Assembly (NCBI RefSeq): GCF_022539315.1
Contig: NC_066315.1
Coordinates: forward strand, 100,979,990-101,043,989
DNA from: Serinus canaria
Lineage: Eukaryota > Chordata > Aves > Passeriformes > Fringillidae
Length of the DNA: 64,000 nucleotides
Reading direction: 5' to 3'
Below the pieces are notes generated by a model. The model ran no database searches. It saw nothing but the letters and a program-made list of their open reading frames with translations, and was not told the DNA's origin. Made by a program: the position numbers and the translations under genes. Shown here one piece after another: positions 14,601 to 27,000 of this stretch (positions within the stretch are counted from its first letter, which is position 1; each line of letters opens with the position of its first letter).

Positions 14601-16799
14601 AAAGAGTAACAACTTTAATCTAAACAAGTAACTTTCTTCCCCCATCACAACTAAAATCAGCCAACACCAACCAGGATTCCTCTTTTCTAAGAGCCAAAAT
14701 CATCTTCAGGAAAATAAATAAAAATTAAAACTTTTAAACTAAACAAACCAAAATATTTCAGAACTATCTGTTAGGATCTACAGGAAGCTGGATTCTTTGG
14801 CAAGGGCTGGCACACGGCCAGACTGACATAAAATTTGGTTTTAATAATATTGGCCCTGTAATCCTCTGTGATACAAAAGTATCCTTAACTCTTTAGTACC
14901 TAGCATTAAAACAAAAGGTTTACCTTTACAATTTTAAGGAAAACACCCTTGACAAGAGACAGTTTACCTATATTTTGGCCAGAATTGAAAGGAAAAATAG
15001 TTTCACTCCAGGCCATCTAATCAAGTATAGAAAAGAGATTCCACAGGAAATTCTAAGAATAAAAAAATTTGTTATGAATCCTGAGCAAAAGCAAGGTAAT
15101 AAATCACACTGAGGGTGGTGGTTTTGTTTTTTTATTTGTTTGTTTTTTTTGTTTGTTTTTTTAACATTTTGATTAATTTATTAGGAAATGAAGAAAGCCC
15201 ATCTGGATACTAACTGATTTTTGAATAAATCACTGAAGGGGATCATCAAGAAGTACAACTAAACAGATTGTATCTATCATGCAGTTAGCTAACTGGAATT
15301 TAGCTAAGAATAGCTTTTTTGTCAGGAAAGATACTTAAGAAAATACAGTTTTGCACACAGAAAATAAAGTGTCTTTCTAATAGTTCAGTACTTCCGTCCT
15401 TGTACCAAAACAACACACTCGTGCATTTCTTTGGTTTTATTTTCAGTGCCCACAGCTAAGCACCATTAAGGTTGCTGCTTTGGAAAAAGCAGGAGTTTTG
15501 AAGGGAGAGGCGTTTGCTTAGGAGGAAGCAGTGAGAAGGAATTGCTCATCAACAGGGCAGGGAACAGACTCCTCCACTGGCAGAGCTTCACTGACCCCTA
15601 ATGGACAATCCCCAACAGTGCCTGCCCTGGCAGGAATTTCCAGCCATGCCAGGATCAGCACTCCTCCTTTCAGCCTATATACGAACTCTAACGCCTCAGC
15701 TTTTCGCTATTTAGTGTCCACTTCTTTATTCCACCTTTGTATCTGACCGTCTGAAGTGTTCTAAGAAGCCAGAAGGAAGACAAATGTGAACAGTGTTTAA
15801 TGCAGCCATTCTGACACCTAGCTAGGACAGAGCAAATTCAACTTCAATTCAACAGCAAATTCAATTTCAATTTTAAATTGCTTTAAAAATTAAAGCAAAC
15901 CGGTTTTACATCTTTCAACAAGAAATAAAAATCGTTAAGGACTAACATCTCTAACTGACCCATTTAAACTGCTTTAAAAGGAAGATGTGCAATCAGCACA
16001 ATCAAGAATCTGTGTAAAGGATGGTAGTCATTTGAAAGGCACAGTCCAAGTATTTGTGCCTTTTCTCCCCAAGGAGTGACCACAGCTGCCATCAGGAGAG
16101 CAATGAGACGTTTCCATTAGAGGGAAAAGACTCTGCTTCAGCAAAACTGCTACCATTTCCACTGGGTGAGAAACTGCCAGCACCAGAAGGGAGAATGAAT
16201 CCATGCTGGCTGGTGCAGTTTGTCTTTCACAGACTGCAGAGATGAACTCATGGCAATGAACTCCCAATAGAGAAAAGTGACCAAGCTGGAAACAGGCTGC
16301 ATTTCCCTTTCCCTGTCTAGAAAAGGGTTTTGTTCATGTTCTTTTAAAACTAGTTTGGTTGCTCTGTTGCCCTTTTCCTTTGCACCTTGCTTTCCTTCCT
16401 ACCCCAGAAATGTACCTGCTATAAAGCTTCCAAACTAGAGATTTTGATGTGCAGATGTAATGGCATGGAGCAAAAAGGGCCCTAGAGCCAGTGCCCACCC
16501 TGACAGCCAGCAGAACAGCCCCGTTAAGACAAATAGCACATTTGTAAGAAAACTGCTGGCTTCCCAGGCTAACTGCATTGATTAAAAATCCCTGCCTAAG
16601 TCAAAAAGACACACCAAATTTCAAATCCTGCTTAAATCTAGCAGGAAGTAATGATCAAGTAGTAATGATCATTTTATGGTATCGCTTTCACAAACAAAAT
16701 GATAAAAGGCAAACCAATTCAGGCAAACCCTTTGCTGCCAGAAATTCCTGCCCCTTCAGTGTGGCGACATAAATAACAGATTAAATTAAATTACATTAA
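8645..16799. other. Intergenic stretch, no gene recognised
   Basis: AT-rich with only short open frames. The section 13435-13520 (CAGTTCTGGACCTCTTGAAA onward) looks like a very old CR1 fragment. A T/G-rich low-complexity stretch lies at 15118-15163. The 10600-10990 block, with several ATGCAAAT/GCATGC-like words and TAAT cores, is a candidate conserved element. Nothing else is supported. Confidence 0.55.
13435..13520 (+). mobile_element. Possible ancient CR1 LINE remnant
   Basis: The order of words (TTCTGGACCTCTTGAAAA, then GAGATGTAGAAAAGAGGGCTG, then AAGGATG) follows the CR1 3' region, in which a 'tctggacccctc' block precedes 'agagggctacgaagatg'. It is heavily diverged, so this is tentative; flanking sequence may extend it. 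Confidence 0.35.
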
Positions 16800-17760
16800 T
16801 CTCTGGTTAACAGAGCCACTTGGGGGACAGTCTTAAAGGGTAAAAGAGTCCAAGAAGGCTGGATTTCCAGAAGGAAATCTTAAAGCTGCAGTAGCAGGCC
16901 ATCCCCTTGTGCTGAAAGATGAGCTGGCAGGGAATAAGACTGGACTGGCTGATCAGAGCTTTGGCTGAAACTCAGGAAAAAAAAAGTTTGTGACCTTTGG
17001 AAAAATGGGCAGGCAACTAAGGAGGACTACATGGATGTGTTTATGTTATATAGAGAAAAAAATTAGAAGCAACAGGGCCCAGCTAGAACTTAATCTGGCT
17101 ATTGCCAGAGAAAACAATAAAAAACATTTCCATAAATACATCAGCAACAAAAGGAGGGCTAAGAAGAATTACCAACCTTTATAAGACGTGGAGATAAACA
17201 TAGTGACAAAGGATGAGGAAAAGGCTGAGGGACTTAATGCCCTCTTTGCCTCAGTGTTTAATAGTAGAGCCAGTTGTTCTTTGGGTACCCAGCCCCCTAA
17301 GCTGGAAGGCAGGGGTGGGGAGCAGAAGGAAGCCCTCACAATCCAAAGGGAAATAGTCAGTGACTTGCTACACCAGTTAGGAAACACACAAGTCTACGGG
17401 GCTGGATGGGATCCAAGGGTCCTAAGGCAGCTGCTGATAGTGCTCCATTATTTGGGGGGCGGGGGCACTTCAAATCCTGTGTTCAGTTTCACAACAAAAT
17501 AGACATTGAGGGGCTGGAGTGTCCAGGAAAGGGCAATGTAGCTGGGGAAGGGTCTGGAGCAAAAGGCTTATGAGGAGTGGCTGAGGGACCAGGGGTTCTT
17601 TAGCCTGGAGAAAATGAGCTTCAGAGGAGACCTCATTGTTCTATAAAATTACCTGAAAGGAGGCTATGGCCAGGTGGGGTCAGTCACTTCTCTGAAGTAA
17701 CAAGTGACAGAAAAGAAGGAAATGGCCTAAAGTTGTGCTGAGGAGGTTTAATTTGGTTAT
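16800..17760 (+). mobile_element. Internally deleted CR1 LINE fragment
   Basis: The first part (about 16800-17440) matches the CR1 ORF2 segment between endonuclease and reverse transcriptase. The frame from 17188 reads MEINIVTKDEEKAEGLNALF and continues to a SLGTQPP motif, typical of CR1. Near 17445-17500 it jumps to the 3' part of the element (GGCTGGAGTGTCCAGGAAAG; CTTATGAGGAGTGGCTGAGG; TTTAGCCTGGAGAA), so the reverse transcriptase core is missing. The end near 17760 lacks a clear ATTCTGTG tail. Frameshifts and stops make it inactive. Confidence 0.85.
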
Positions 17761-19849
17761 TTTAACTTCCAGTCCTTTTTTTTTCCCCACCTTCTTCTCA
17801 TCTTTCTTCAACAGAAGGACCAAATCTTGACATTAGTTGTGTATTTCTGCTTTGAAGTGAAAGGTAGATTTGACTGTCACAATTTCTCTAGCACAGACAG
17901 GACAACAGTGCATAATTCAAGATGTCCTGGTAAGCCAGAGGTTTCAGTTTTTTCTGTGTTGTGACTATTAGACACAAGACAAATTTCCAGTGTTCTTATT
18001 TCCTGTTCACTTGTGAAAAAATGATCTGTTAATTCAACCCACTGGTGAATGTCCATTACAGTTAAAAAGTTTAGGGACACAATCACATACTGTTAGAGTA
18101 TCCCAACAGATATGAGTTTTAGTTCCGGTAAAAGACACAGTACTAACTGGATGTAATACAGTATCAGGAATTCACTGTATTAAATCCTCACCACATTGAA
18201 ATCACCCTTCAATGACCACAATCTATCTAATAATTTCAATTTTTCATTATTTCTCAAGAAAGTCAAGAACCCTCTATTTCAGAGCAGCTGACACTCCTGT
18301 GATTTATGCTTGCCATGCTCGCACATTTATTTTGACCACTCTGAAGAACTTGCCAGGGACTAAAGGACCTCACAGCACCTGATGAGTTCAGTGTAAAAAG
18401 CTTTTTGGGCTCAGTGTTAGAAGGAAACAATCCCCACACACTCCCTGAAGAGTGGGAATGGCCCCCCTCCAACCAGGGCTTCTAAAGAACAGTGATGTGC
18501 AAACACGGTGGGGTGGTGCCAGTGCTCATCTCACCCTTTTTTTCCATCCTGTGATCCTTGAGGGCTGTGCAGACCATTCAAACAGCCCATCATTAGATGC
18601 AAACATAGGTTGGGCTGACTGCTGAACTTCCATATGAGACAATGAAGCAGCATGAATAACTTTTTTTCCCTCCTCCCCTCTTCCCATATCCCACCACTAA
18701 TGCCTCCTGGTGGAGCAAGGGCATAAACAAACTGGTTTGATTGATATAAAAGCTGTAGAGATAAAATCAGGAGACAAAACCCTCTTCATAGTATAATGAA
18801 TGGAAAGTAAACAGGTTTCCTGGTTTTTTATGATTTCCAATGAATAAGAAAACACATTCAAGCACTCAAATAAATATGTCCTTCTTAAATGCAATAGTTT
18901 TTAATTTTTGGTACAAGAGACTGAGATCCCAATCTGCCTATATACAAACAGCACAGAATTACAAAAAGAAAGTTTATCTAGGTCAAATTCCTTAATTTTT
19001 ATTAAATTCAAAAACTGCAGGAAAAAAACTCACAAGTTTCTAAGTACAAATAAAAACAAATTGGCTAAAATAAAATGGTTGTCAAGTTAAAACCCACTTT
19101 CCATAATTTTCCCTTCCTTGCTATTGCCCACAGTATTATCTGAACTCCTAGAAGTGCTTTAGAAATTCATTTTTTCTTACCAACAGGATAGTAAACTGTA
19201 AGTTTACTATTTAAAAAAGCGAACTGTTTAGGCACAAGGTGGCAGAAGACATAAGCACAAATATCAACCATGCTTTCCTTAATTTTTCAGTAGAAATCCA
19301 GGTGTGCTACAGGCCTGCATGGCATTGAATTCAGAATGTCAGAGCTTATTCAGTGAAATAAGGGCTTTTTTTGGTGTGTGTTAGCAGTTTGTTGTGTCTT
19401 TTTTTCTCCCATAAAACAGAGAGATTCTGTTTAAGTCAGTGGTATACTTTAGTGTTCAGTGCCAGTTCTGGCTAGAAGAGTGGCAAAGGTGACAAAATGG
19501 GTTCCAGCACCAGAGAATGCGAAGTAGAGAAGCTGTAGTGTGAAAAAGACTGGTTCATACTTGTGTTGTCAGTGTAACTAATAGTCTGATGACCACCTGC
19601 TAAGACAGCATGACAAGCAGTCACATGCTATTTGAAGATATCAGCTGGGCCAGGTCATCAGCTCCTCTCCCAACAGAGCAGTGATCAAGGTGAACAACTA
19701 GTGTCTGCTGCTCTTCCCACTACACCTAAAAGACTGTCAAACAGAAAATTAAATCATAACAAAATTAACACAAGTGTTGTTCCATATTCCAGATTCTACC
19801 TTTTCCCCATCACTTGATACTTGCCATTCTAATAACAGGTGCAGTTCCA
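17761..19849. other. Sequence beyond the RAB12 3' end, no gene recognised
   Basis: AT-rich DNA between the CR1 fragment and the likely RAB12 polyadenylation site. A longer RAB12 3'UTR could extend into it: another TTTATT (AATAAA on minus) lies near 18998. No coding or repeat feature is clear. Confidence 0.5.
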
Positions 19850-20967
19850 CTGTCATTCATAAATACAAAATTTTATTTGCACTTCATTAGTTTAGAAAGA
19901 CCACAATGTTTTTCAATACCACAACATTCAGGACACACCAAGTTATTCAAATATGTATCTACTGATTTACCACAGCTAAACTAAACAGTGCATTTAATAA
20001 AAGATATACCAAAGATATAATTCACAAGTTCATTATCAGACAAAATCCTAACACAGTATTTGCTTGATGGGAATAATTTCCACCATTAGGAAAGAAAATA
20101 ATTTTACCTTCCCCCATCCCTACAGATGTCCAGACAAAAATACACATATATATTCCTTAACACAGGAAAACGTATAATTTTAATTTTTTTTTTTCTCAAG
20201 AATTTGTCTAGGACAGCAGCATTGCTTTTTTATACCTTCTTTTAGAGCTTGATATATCTCCATTCTTTTATTGAAACTTAATGATTCTTGTAACCAAATT
20301 TATGTTTATGCAGAAAATTCTATATGTTTTTTCAAAGTGCAATCTTACATCTGCACCAGGTGTGATGTCTCGGTACACAAAGAAAGAGTGCAGCATCAAA
20401 CAAAATAAATAAAAGACTGCCAAAAATTAAACTTAGCTTTTCAATAAATCCAGTCAGCAGAGGATGCTACAGCCAAAAATGTTTTTACTACATTAAAAGG
20501 AAACATAATGCTGATTATGGAAGCTTTGTACATAAAGTCCTCTGTTTTTAAAAAATTTGTCTTTAAAATAGTTAGCAAAGCACCATATACTTATCTTCAT
20601 ACCAGAAGAGCTTCTGCCTGCCTGTTTATAATAACAAAGAACTATTACAACATTTATGTCAAGAATAGGTATAGATTTAATTTCTCCTCCTCCTCAACTG
20701 GATGTGTGGCAAACCCCCACCGACTGTACAGTATTTATAACACTGGGGCAATGAACGAAACATCATTGTGAGGGAGAGGGGTAATAATTAAATGTTATAG
20801 TTGAATCCTACATAGGATTGCATATTTGCATATTTACAAGTTAGTGTGTAGCTCTGACTCGAATAACAAAGTGCAACGAGAAACTGCCAAATGATTGTAG
20901 TGCAGAGTAGTACAGATACTTTCTTTACCCTCCTGCTCATATTTTTCACTCTGGAGGAAGTAAAAAG
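19850..20967 (-). other. RAB12: Probable RAB12 3'UTR
   Basis: This AT-rich, repeat-poor sequence follows the RAB12 stop codon. On the minus strand it has AATAAA hexamers at 20267-20272 and 19871-19876. I take the second as the likelier end because GT-rich sequence follows it, but a longer UTR is possible. A TGTAAATA Pumilio-type motif lies near 20828-20836 and an ATACTGTA miR-144-type seed match at 20727-20734. No transcript evidence is available here, so the boundary is an inference. Confidence 0.5.
19871..19876 (-). terminator. RAB12: Candidate RAB12 polyadenylation signal AATAAA
   Basis: A canonical AATAAA on the minus strand (TTTATT as written), about 1.1 kb past the stop codon. It is followed about 20 bases on by TGTTATTAG-like GT-rich sequence. 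A second AATAAA at 20267-20272 could give a shorter 3'UTR. Confidence 0.4.
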
Positions 20968-21081
20968 TCAACAGCAACGGACATGAGGCCTTGGAGGAGG
21001 CAGTTCTGGTGGGATTTCTGGCTCTGGTTGCAGGGACAGGATACTGTTGGACAACTCATTTCTTATAACATCCAGTGGCAT
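20968..21081 (-). CDS. RAB12: RAB12 coding exon 6 (residues 214-250 and stop)
   Basis: This exon encodes the hypervariable tail, starting [15 protein letters not shown] and ending [14 protein letters not shown], then TGA. The two terminal cysteines are the usual Rab double-geranylgeranylation signal for membrane attachment. It is preceded by a pyrimidine-rich acceptor ending TTTAAG. The proline-rich tail is characteristic of RAB12. Confidence 0.96.
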   Translation of the reverse strand: MPLDVIRNELSNSILSLQPEPEIPPELPPPRPHVRCC

Positions 21082-24000
21082 CTTAAAGAAAAGAAAAATC
21101 ACCTGTAAACAGTCATCTGCATAGAAAGAACTCATTTCAAGAGTTCACTGACAGCTAAAGCCTCAATTTCAGGGCCTTTTGGGTCTTATTAGTGAAATGC
21201 AGTGGTCAGCAGTGTGTGAGCTGCATCATGCCCACTATGTATTATCCAAAAATTTCACCTGACAATGTGTACTTGCTCTCTGTCCTCCCAAGCATTTGCA
21301 GTAATTATTTAAACATTGACCATTTTTGTGACCAAAGGGATAGTACCACCTGAGTATTTTACCTTTTTCAGAATGTCATCAACAAGTTTTAGAAATATTT
21401 CATCCACATTAAAATTATCCTTGGCACTTGCTTCACAGAACCGCATCCCAGTTATTTGCTGTGCAAACTGATGGGAGAGAAAATAAAATAACTCCATGAA
21501 GATATATACAAACAGCAACAGATAACAAATTTATCCTCCTCCTAAAACTTTAAAAAAAAACCCAAACACGCAACTTTTCCCAAATCTGAGATGGAAATCT
21601 GATTCAATTATAAATTATAAATCCTAAATCGGCATGGTAGAGAAAATATTGCAACATATAGTTAATTTTTGCTTAAAATATTGGAAAAGTACTCTGCATT
21701 TTTCCAGATTTAATTCATGTACTCAGTTGACACGTATTGCTGCAGACTGCCAAAAAGGAAGAACTTCTCAGAACAGCTAATCTCAACTTTATTATTCAAA
21801 ATGTAGAAAAGGGAAGTACAGATGTAAGACCTGCAGAAGTTTGAAATAAGCCTTTCACTTTCAAATGTTTGTGTACACCCATACTGACATAATTCTGGTC
21901 AAGATAGTGCTGAGTATCACACTACCACGAACATAGTCTCTTGCCAGCTTCCTTAACACTTTTAGGGTTGCAAGAGAACAAAAGAACACGAAAACAAAGG
22001 TAAGCCAATAATCAAAGCAGGGCTGTTGCCTGTCCAAAAATAGTACTGAGAAGCAAACACCTGAAAGAAGGCCCACAAAGATTTCCTGACTAGAGATCTC
22101 CATTTTTGCTTCAAGTCTTCACTACGTCCCCTTTCAGAGCCCAGAAAGGAGTATCCCCTACACTACCGGTACAGCGGAAGCTGACTTGTAGCTTTCTCTT
22201 TTTTTGGACCAAAGACACACTACTCCAGCAGGGACACTTACAACTGCACATCACCACATGGATTTTGAGAGACCACCACCACTCTCAATATGCTTTCTGC
22301 ATCCAACAGTCTGAACAAGAGCAGCCACAGACCACCAGCAGCAATGCCACAACAGCTCTGCCTCTAGACCTGTCCTTACCTTCTCTCCCTGCTGCCGAGT
22401 AATCTCTCGATCAACTTCACAGTCCAGTTTATTTCCAACTAATAGAAGCTCTGCATCTTCTGAAGCATACTGCAATTAAAACATTTCTAATTAACTACAC
22501 CTAGAAACGTAAGATTTGGTAATGCAAACACAATACAAAAAAAGGGCAATTCCACTACCACACTGACATAGTTTATAGGCAAATGTTCTTCCCAAACATG
22601 ATTTCAAAAATTTTCAATTTTTAAATTCAATTTTTAAATGGAATTTGAGAACCATCTGCTCCAGTTTATCTAAGAATGAACGCAATGACCTTATTTCACA
22701 GACAGGAAACAAACCCCCCTCCCCCTACTGCAAAGGTAAATGAGCAATGTTACAGATTTTCACTGACACTTCTAACTGGGACAATTCTAGTTCAAGAAAG
22801 CAGGAATGGACAACCATTTTGCAAGAAAAACACATCAATGCTAAATCCCGGCTAAAAGTAATCAGTGCAAACTATCTGACAGTAATTTATTAATCCTAAA
22901 CCCATGCTGTAAATTTCTTTGAGGGGAAAAAAAAATCCTTGTTAATAAAAGCATGTAAAAAGAAAATACTTAAGGCATACCTTATCAATCATTTTCATCC
23001 ATTTTGGTAAATCGTCAAATGTTTCCTTCTTGGTGATATCATACACCAAAATAATTCCCTTGGCACTTCTGTAATAAGCTGAGGTAATGCTGTTGAATCT
23101 CTCCTGACCTGCTGTGTCCCTAAGAAGCAGCAGCAAACAGTGGCACAAATATTTCACCAATTTGCAAAGTACAGAATAACTTTGTTTACATTTTAATAAT
23201 AACACTCCCACATTCATTAGAGACACTACATTTCCTTCCATATGCGTGAATTTCAGGAAAAAAAATGGAGCAGTACTTTCAATCATAAAACTTCTTCATA
23301 TTAAAACTATTTATCCCATACTAACTTCACCAAGAAATGCCACCAAACATTTCTACATGTGTCTGAGAGTGAAGCTATCCAATGAAAATATACCAGGAGA
23401 TAAAGCTGGTGTTGTGTTCTTGGGGTTTGTTGTGTGTTTTGTGGACTTTTGGTTGGGTTTTTTAACAGCCCTGAAAAAATGAAAAAATAAAGAAAAAAAT
23501 GGATACATGCTTATTGAACACATCCACACACCCAGCTATAAAATGAGCAATGCACTGATCAGTATCATTTGAGCTTTCAGACTCTTTTTGGATCAACCAC
23601 AGCAATTAAGCCACGGTTCTAAAACTACTGCAAAACCTACTGGCACAGAAGTGAATTGCTCACAAGAATGAGCAATCACTAAGTGGTACAACTTTTGCAC
23701 TAGAGACCTGGCTTTCACACTTACATCTACTTATCTGAGGTGTGCAAGCAACACTTCCATGCTCACTGTCAGCACTGTAGGTATTTCAGACAGGGTGCAT
23801 TCACACTGGAGAATAATTTCCAGCAACGACACTAAGTCACCCATCCTAGCTATGGCTTCTGTTCCAAAGCAGATGAGACAGAAGAGTTGCTTTTTACTGA
23901 ACCATGAAAACTTTTGAACTGCTTTTAATCACATCATCAAGCCTCCCTAGGGAGGATTTTTGGCAGTTATACTAAAAAAATAGCTGGTGCATATCCTAAG

Positions 24001-27000
24001 TCTTAAAATGTGACTGGCATCTCAATTGGAAAGTAGGTTATATGGTGATCCAAAGTAATCAAGCATTTGCTGCATGAGTTCAGTCCCCAAAGCCAATGGA
24101 TAATTTTGCAATTTCAAAGTTAGAACAAGTCAAAAGATGGATCAAAATTGAGAGCAGAGGGAGGAAAATTGTGTGCATGTGTGTTGGGACTCAAAACTTC
24201 AAAATTAATCCTCTTCAACAGTCACATTTTAAACAAAAGGAGGAGGAGAATGAATTTGGGAATGAGATAAACAATGGAGACCTGAAACACTTGTTACACA
24301 AAAAAAAAAAAAAAAAAAAAAAAAAAGTTATGTTCACAAAATGCCACATTGATTGTCCTGAAGATTTAACCCCTTTAAGGTTCTATGCACAAGCAATAGA
24401 ATATATTACCACAAACCTATCTTACTTTGCATAAAATCTTTAGGAATTTCAAGCAAGTTTCAAAGTGAAGTATTTAACTTGCCCCTGAAATTGCCACAAG
24501 CGTACTTGATAGTAAAAATATTTGCTAGTGATTTTACAAAGTAAAGCAGAGTCCACTAGAAAAAGATTTGCAACCTCTGCTTCATAATCTGTGGAAAAAT
24601 AGTGATTTTATACGTCACTGCAAGCCAATGACACTGCAACACAGGGCAGAGAAGAACAAATTCCTATTGTGTCCATTTTTGTTTTATTTTTATCCAAATC
24701 CCAGTCTCAGAACTTTAGAATTACATTCATACAAACCTCTGGGACCCTACAGAAGATGAAAAAAGGTAGTCTGTTTCAATAAGGTCAAGCACCAGTAATA
24801 TTGCAGACCAGTTCTAGATGGTTAATTGGTTGTTTTTGCTAATGAGGCATATTTGTAAAGCAATACAAGTTCTGGCAGCTGAAATTATATATATAATATT
24901 ACTCAGAGCAAGTAACTCCACATTATTTTCCATTACTTCTTTGCTATGGTCACATTCATTTTTTGGAAGGTCCTTTGGATGTTCAGTCCGTTAAAGAATT
25001 AGTAATTTTAGTATGAACCGTTGATTTTCCACATATGGATAACATTGCTCTAGTGCTTAAGAACAGAACTCAGAATTACGACCTCACAGAGCAGCCTGTG
25101 TCACTGTAGCTAATCCAGCCTACTGATGAAGTGTATTAGGGATTGGGGACCTCAAGTTCCATCATTCTGAGCACAAATAACTACATGGCAGGTGGAAGGG
25201 CATATCTCATGTGGGAGAATACTCCAATTCTATTTTTGTTCAGAGCAGTGGGGAAAGCTGCTTTTTGATTTTGTCAGATTGTTTTGCTGGCCAGTCTTTT
25301 CCCTTTTTTCTGTGCCCCTAGTGAAAAACAGAAATAAAGAGGGTATTTCAGAGTCACCGGTTTGTGCCTTCAGGTGAGTTCTAAGGACCTTTAGCGACTC
25401 CATCACAGGGTACCAGATCACTGAGTATACATTAGAAAAACACTCATGTTCCACTACCCTCCCTGAAGGCAGTCAGCAGTGCACTGGATAAGTAAGCCAT
25501 GAAGAGAACTATGCAACATTACAAAACTCTCCCACTCCAGCTATCTCCAACCCCACATTTCCCCAGCCCTGCTGAGTGCTCTGTCTCCAAGTCCACCTGG
25601 TACTATCAGCTTCTCCTCTCTCCACAACACCCTCAGGCTCTTTAAAAGTTTACAGCATTCCGAGGCTGCTGCACCCTGTGCTCCTGTTTGTGTAGGTCCT
25701 TTGCCCAAATGTGACAACCTGAAGTCTGGCTTGCTGGCTGTTTGGGACACACCAAATGCTGGGGCCAGTTCAGAACACCCATGGACAGCCTGGCTGCCCA
25801 CTACCTATAATAAATGGCCAGATGACCACTGACTGTCACCTGGTCATGCCAATTCCAGTGGACTATGGCTGACTTTCTTTGCCTTGCTTAAGTCACTGAC
25901 TCCCCCACACTTCACCTCTCCTCCTGCAGCAGGTGGAAATGAAACCAGTCAGCAGGTGTCCAATTGTGAGCATGATATTCTAACCCTTATTTCCTTGGAA
26001 AAGTGGAAGAAAATAAGCTGAATTTGCTGTCTCTGACATTACTCTTATGTTGTATGAGTCTTCAAACTGTAAGGTGAAAGCTATTTGGAAAACTATTTCT
26101 GCAATAAGTAAGTTTAAAATGCAACCCCAGGCTACCTAAGTAAACTGCAGTTTGAGTAGCAAGTTGATCTTTAGCATGGAAAATCTTTTCTTCTATTAGG
26201 TGCCATCACATTTTTCATGAAAATGTGCTGCAAATTCTCCCAGTGTTGAGAAACAAAATGACCATCCCTAATGCAGAACTAACATTAAAAGCACATCCTG
26301 CTTCAAATGCCTTAATCTAATGTGCAGGGCTGGGGCAATTATTCTTGCTATACTATTTTCATGGATGTATTGCACTCCTGCAGTTGGGAGTATTTTAGTA
26401 AGGATTGCTATTGAAGCACTAGTGGAAAGCTGGAAGAAGAGATGACCACTGTTTAACACTCATGACTTTCATGAGTGTTAAACAGTTGTCTAAGTGCTAC
26501 TAGCTCTTTATTTGCTCTGGTCAGATTCAACACAATAGCAGATGGGAGTTGAATTTAATTCCAATTAAATTAAACACCAGAAGTTCAAATAAGTTACTAC
26601 AACTTGAACAAGCACTTGGCATAACTAAAAAAACCCCATCAGATTACTTCTTTTTTTTTTTAATGCTAAAAGCAGTTTTCTTCTGTTGATTTTTTTCCAA
26701 GGAAGTTTTCTAAATGAAAAGCATTGGTCTTTCTAATCTGTAATCAGAAACATACAGTGTATGACTCCTCAACCAACAATAATCTGCAATTAGAGAATCC
26801 AATGGCTTGACTGGTTTTTGCTTCCCAAACAGAAACTAGACATCACTCCAAAAATACAAACATACAACAAACAAAAGCAAATTAAAAAATCACACAAAGC
26901 CCATTTTCAAGTGTTGACTTGTCATGTTCTATGGCAGACTGCATAAAACACAATACAAATACAGTTAAGCTTAATTAAAATATCTTTGGATAATTTCTCT

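Noticed and set aside
17188..17502. Open frame beginning MEINIVTKDEEKAE as a possible host gene
   Set aside because: The residues are those of CR1 ORF2, so it is part of the decayed LINE.
24096..24434. Poly(A) run read as the tail of a retropseudogene
   Set aside because: No polyadenylation signal and no recognisable coding sequence precede the A run.
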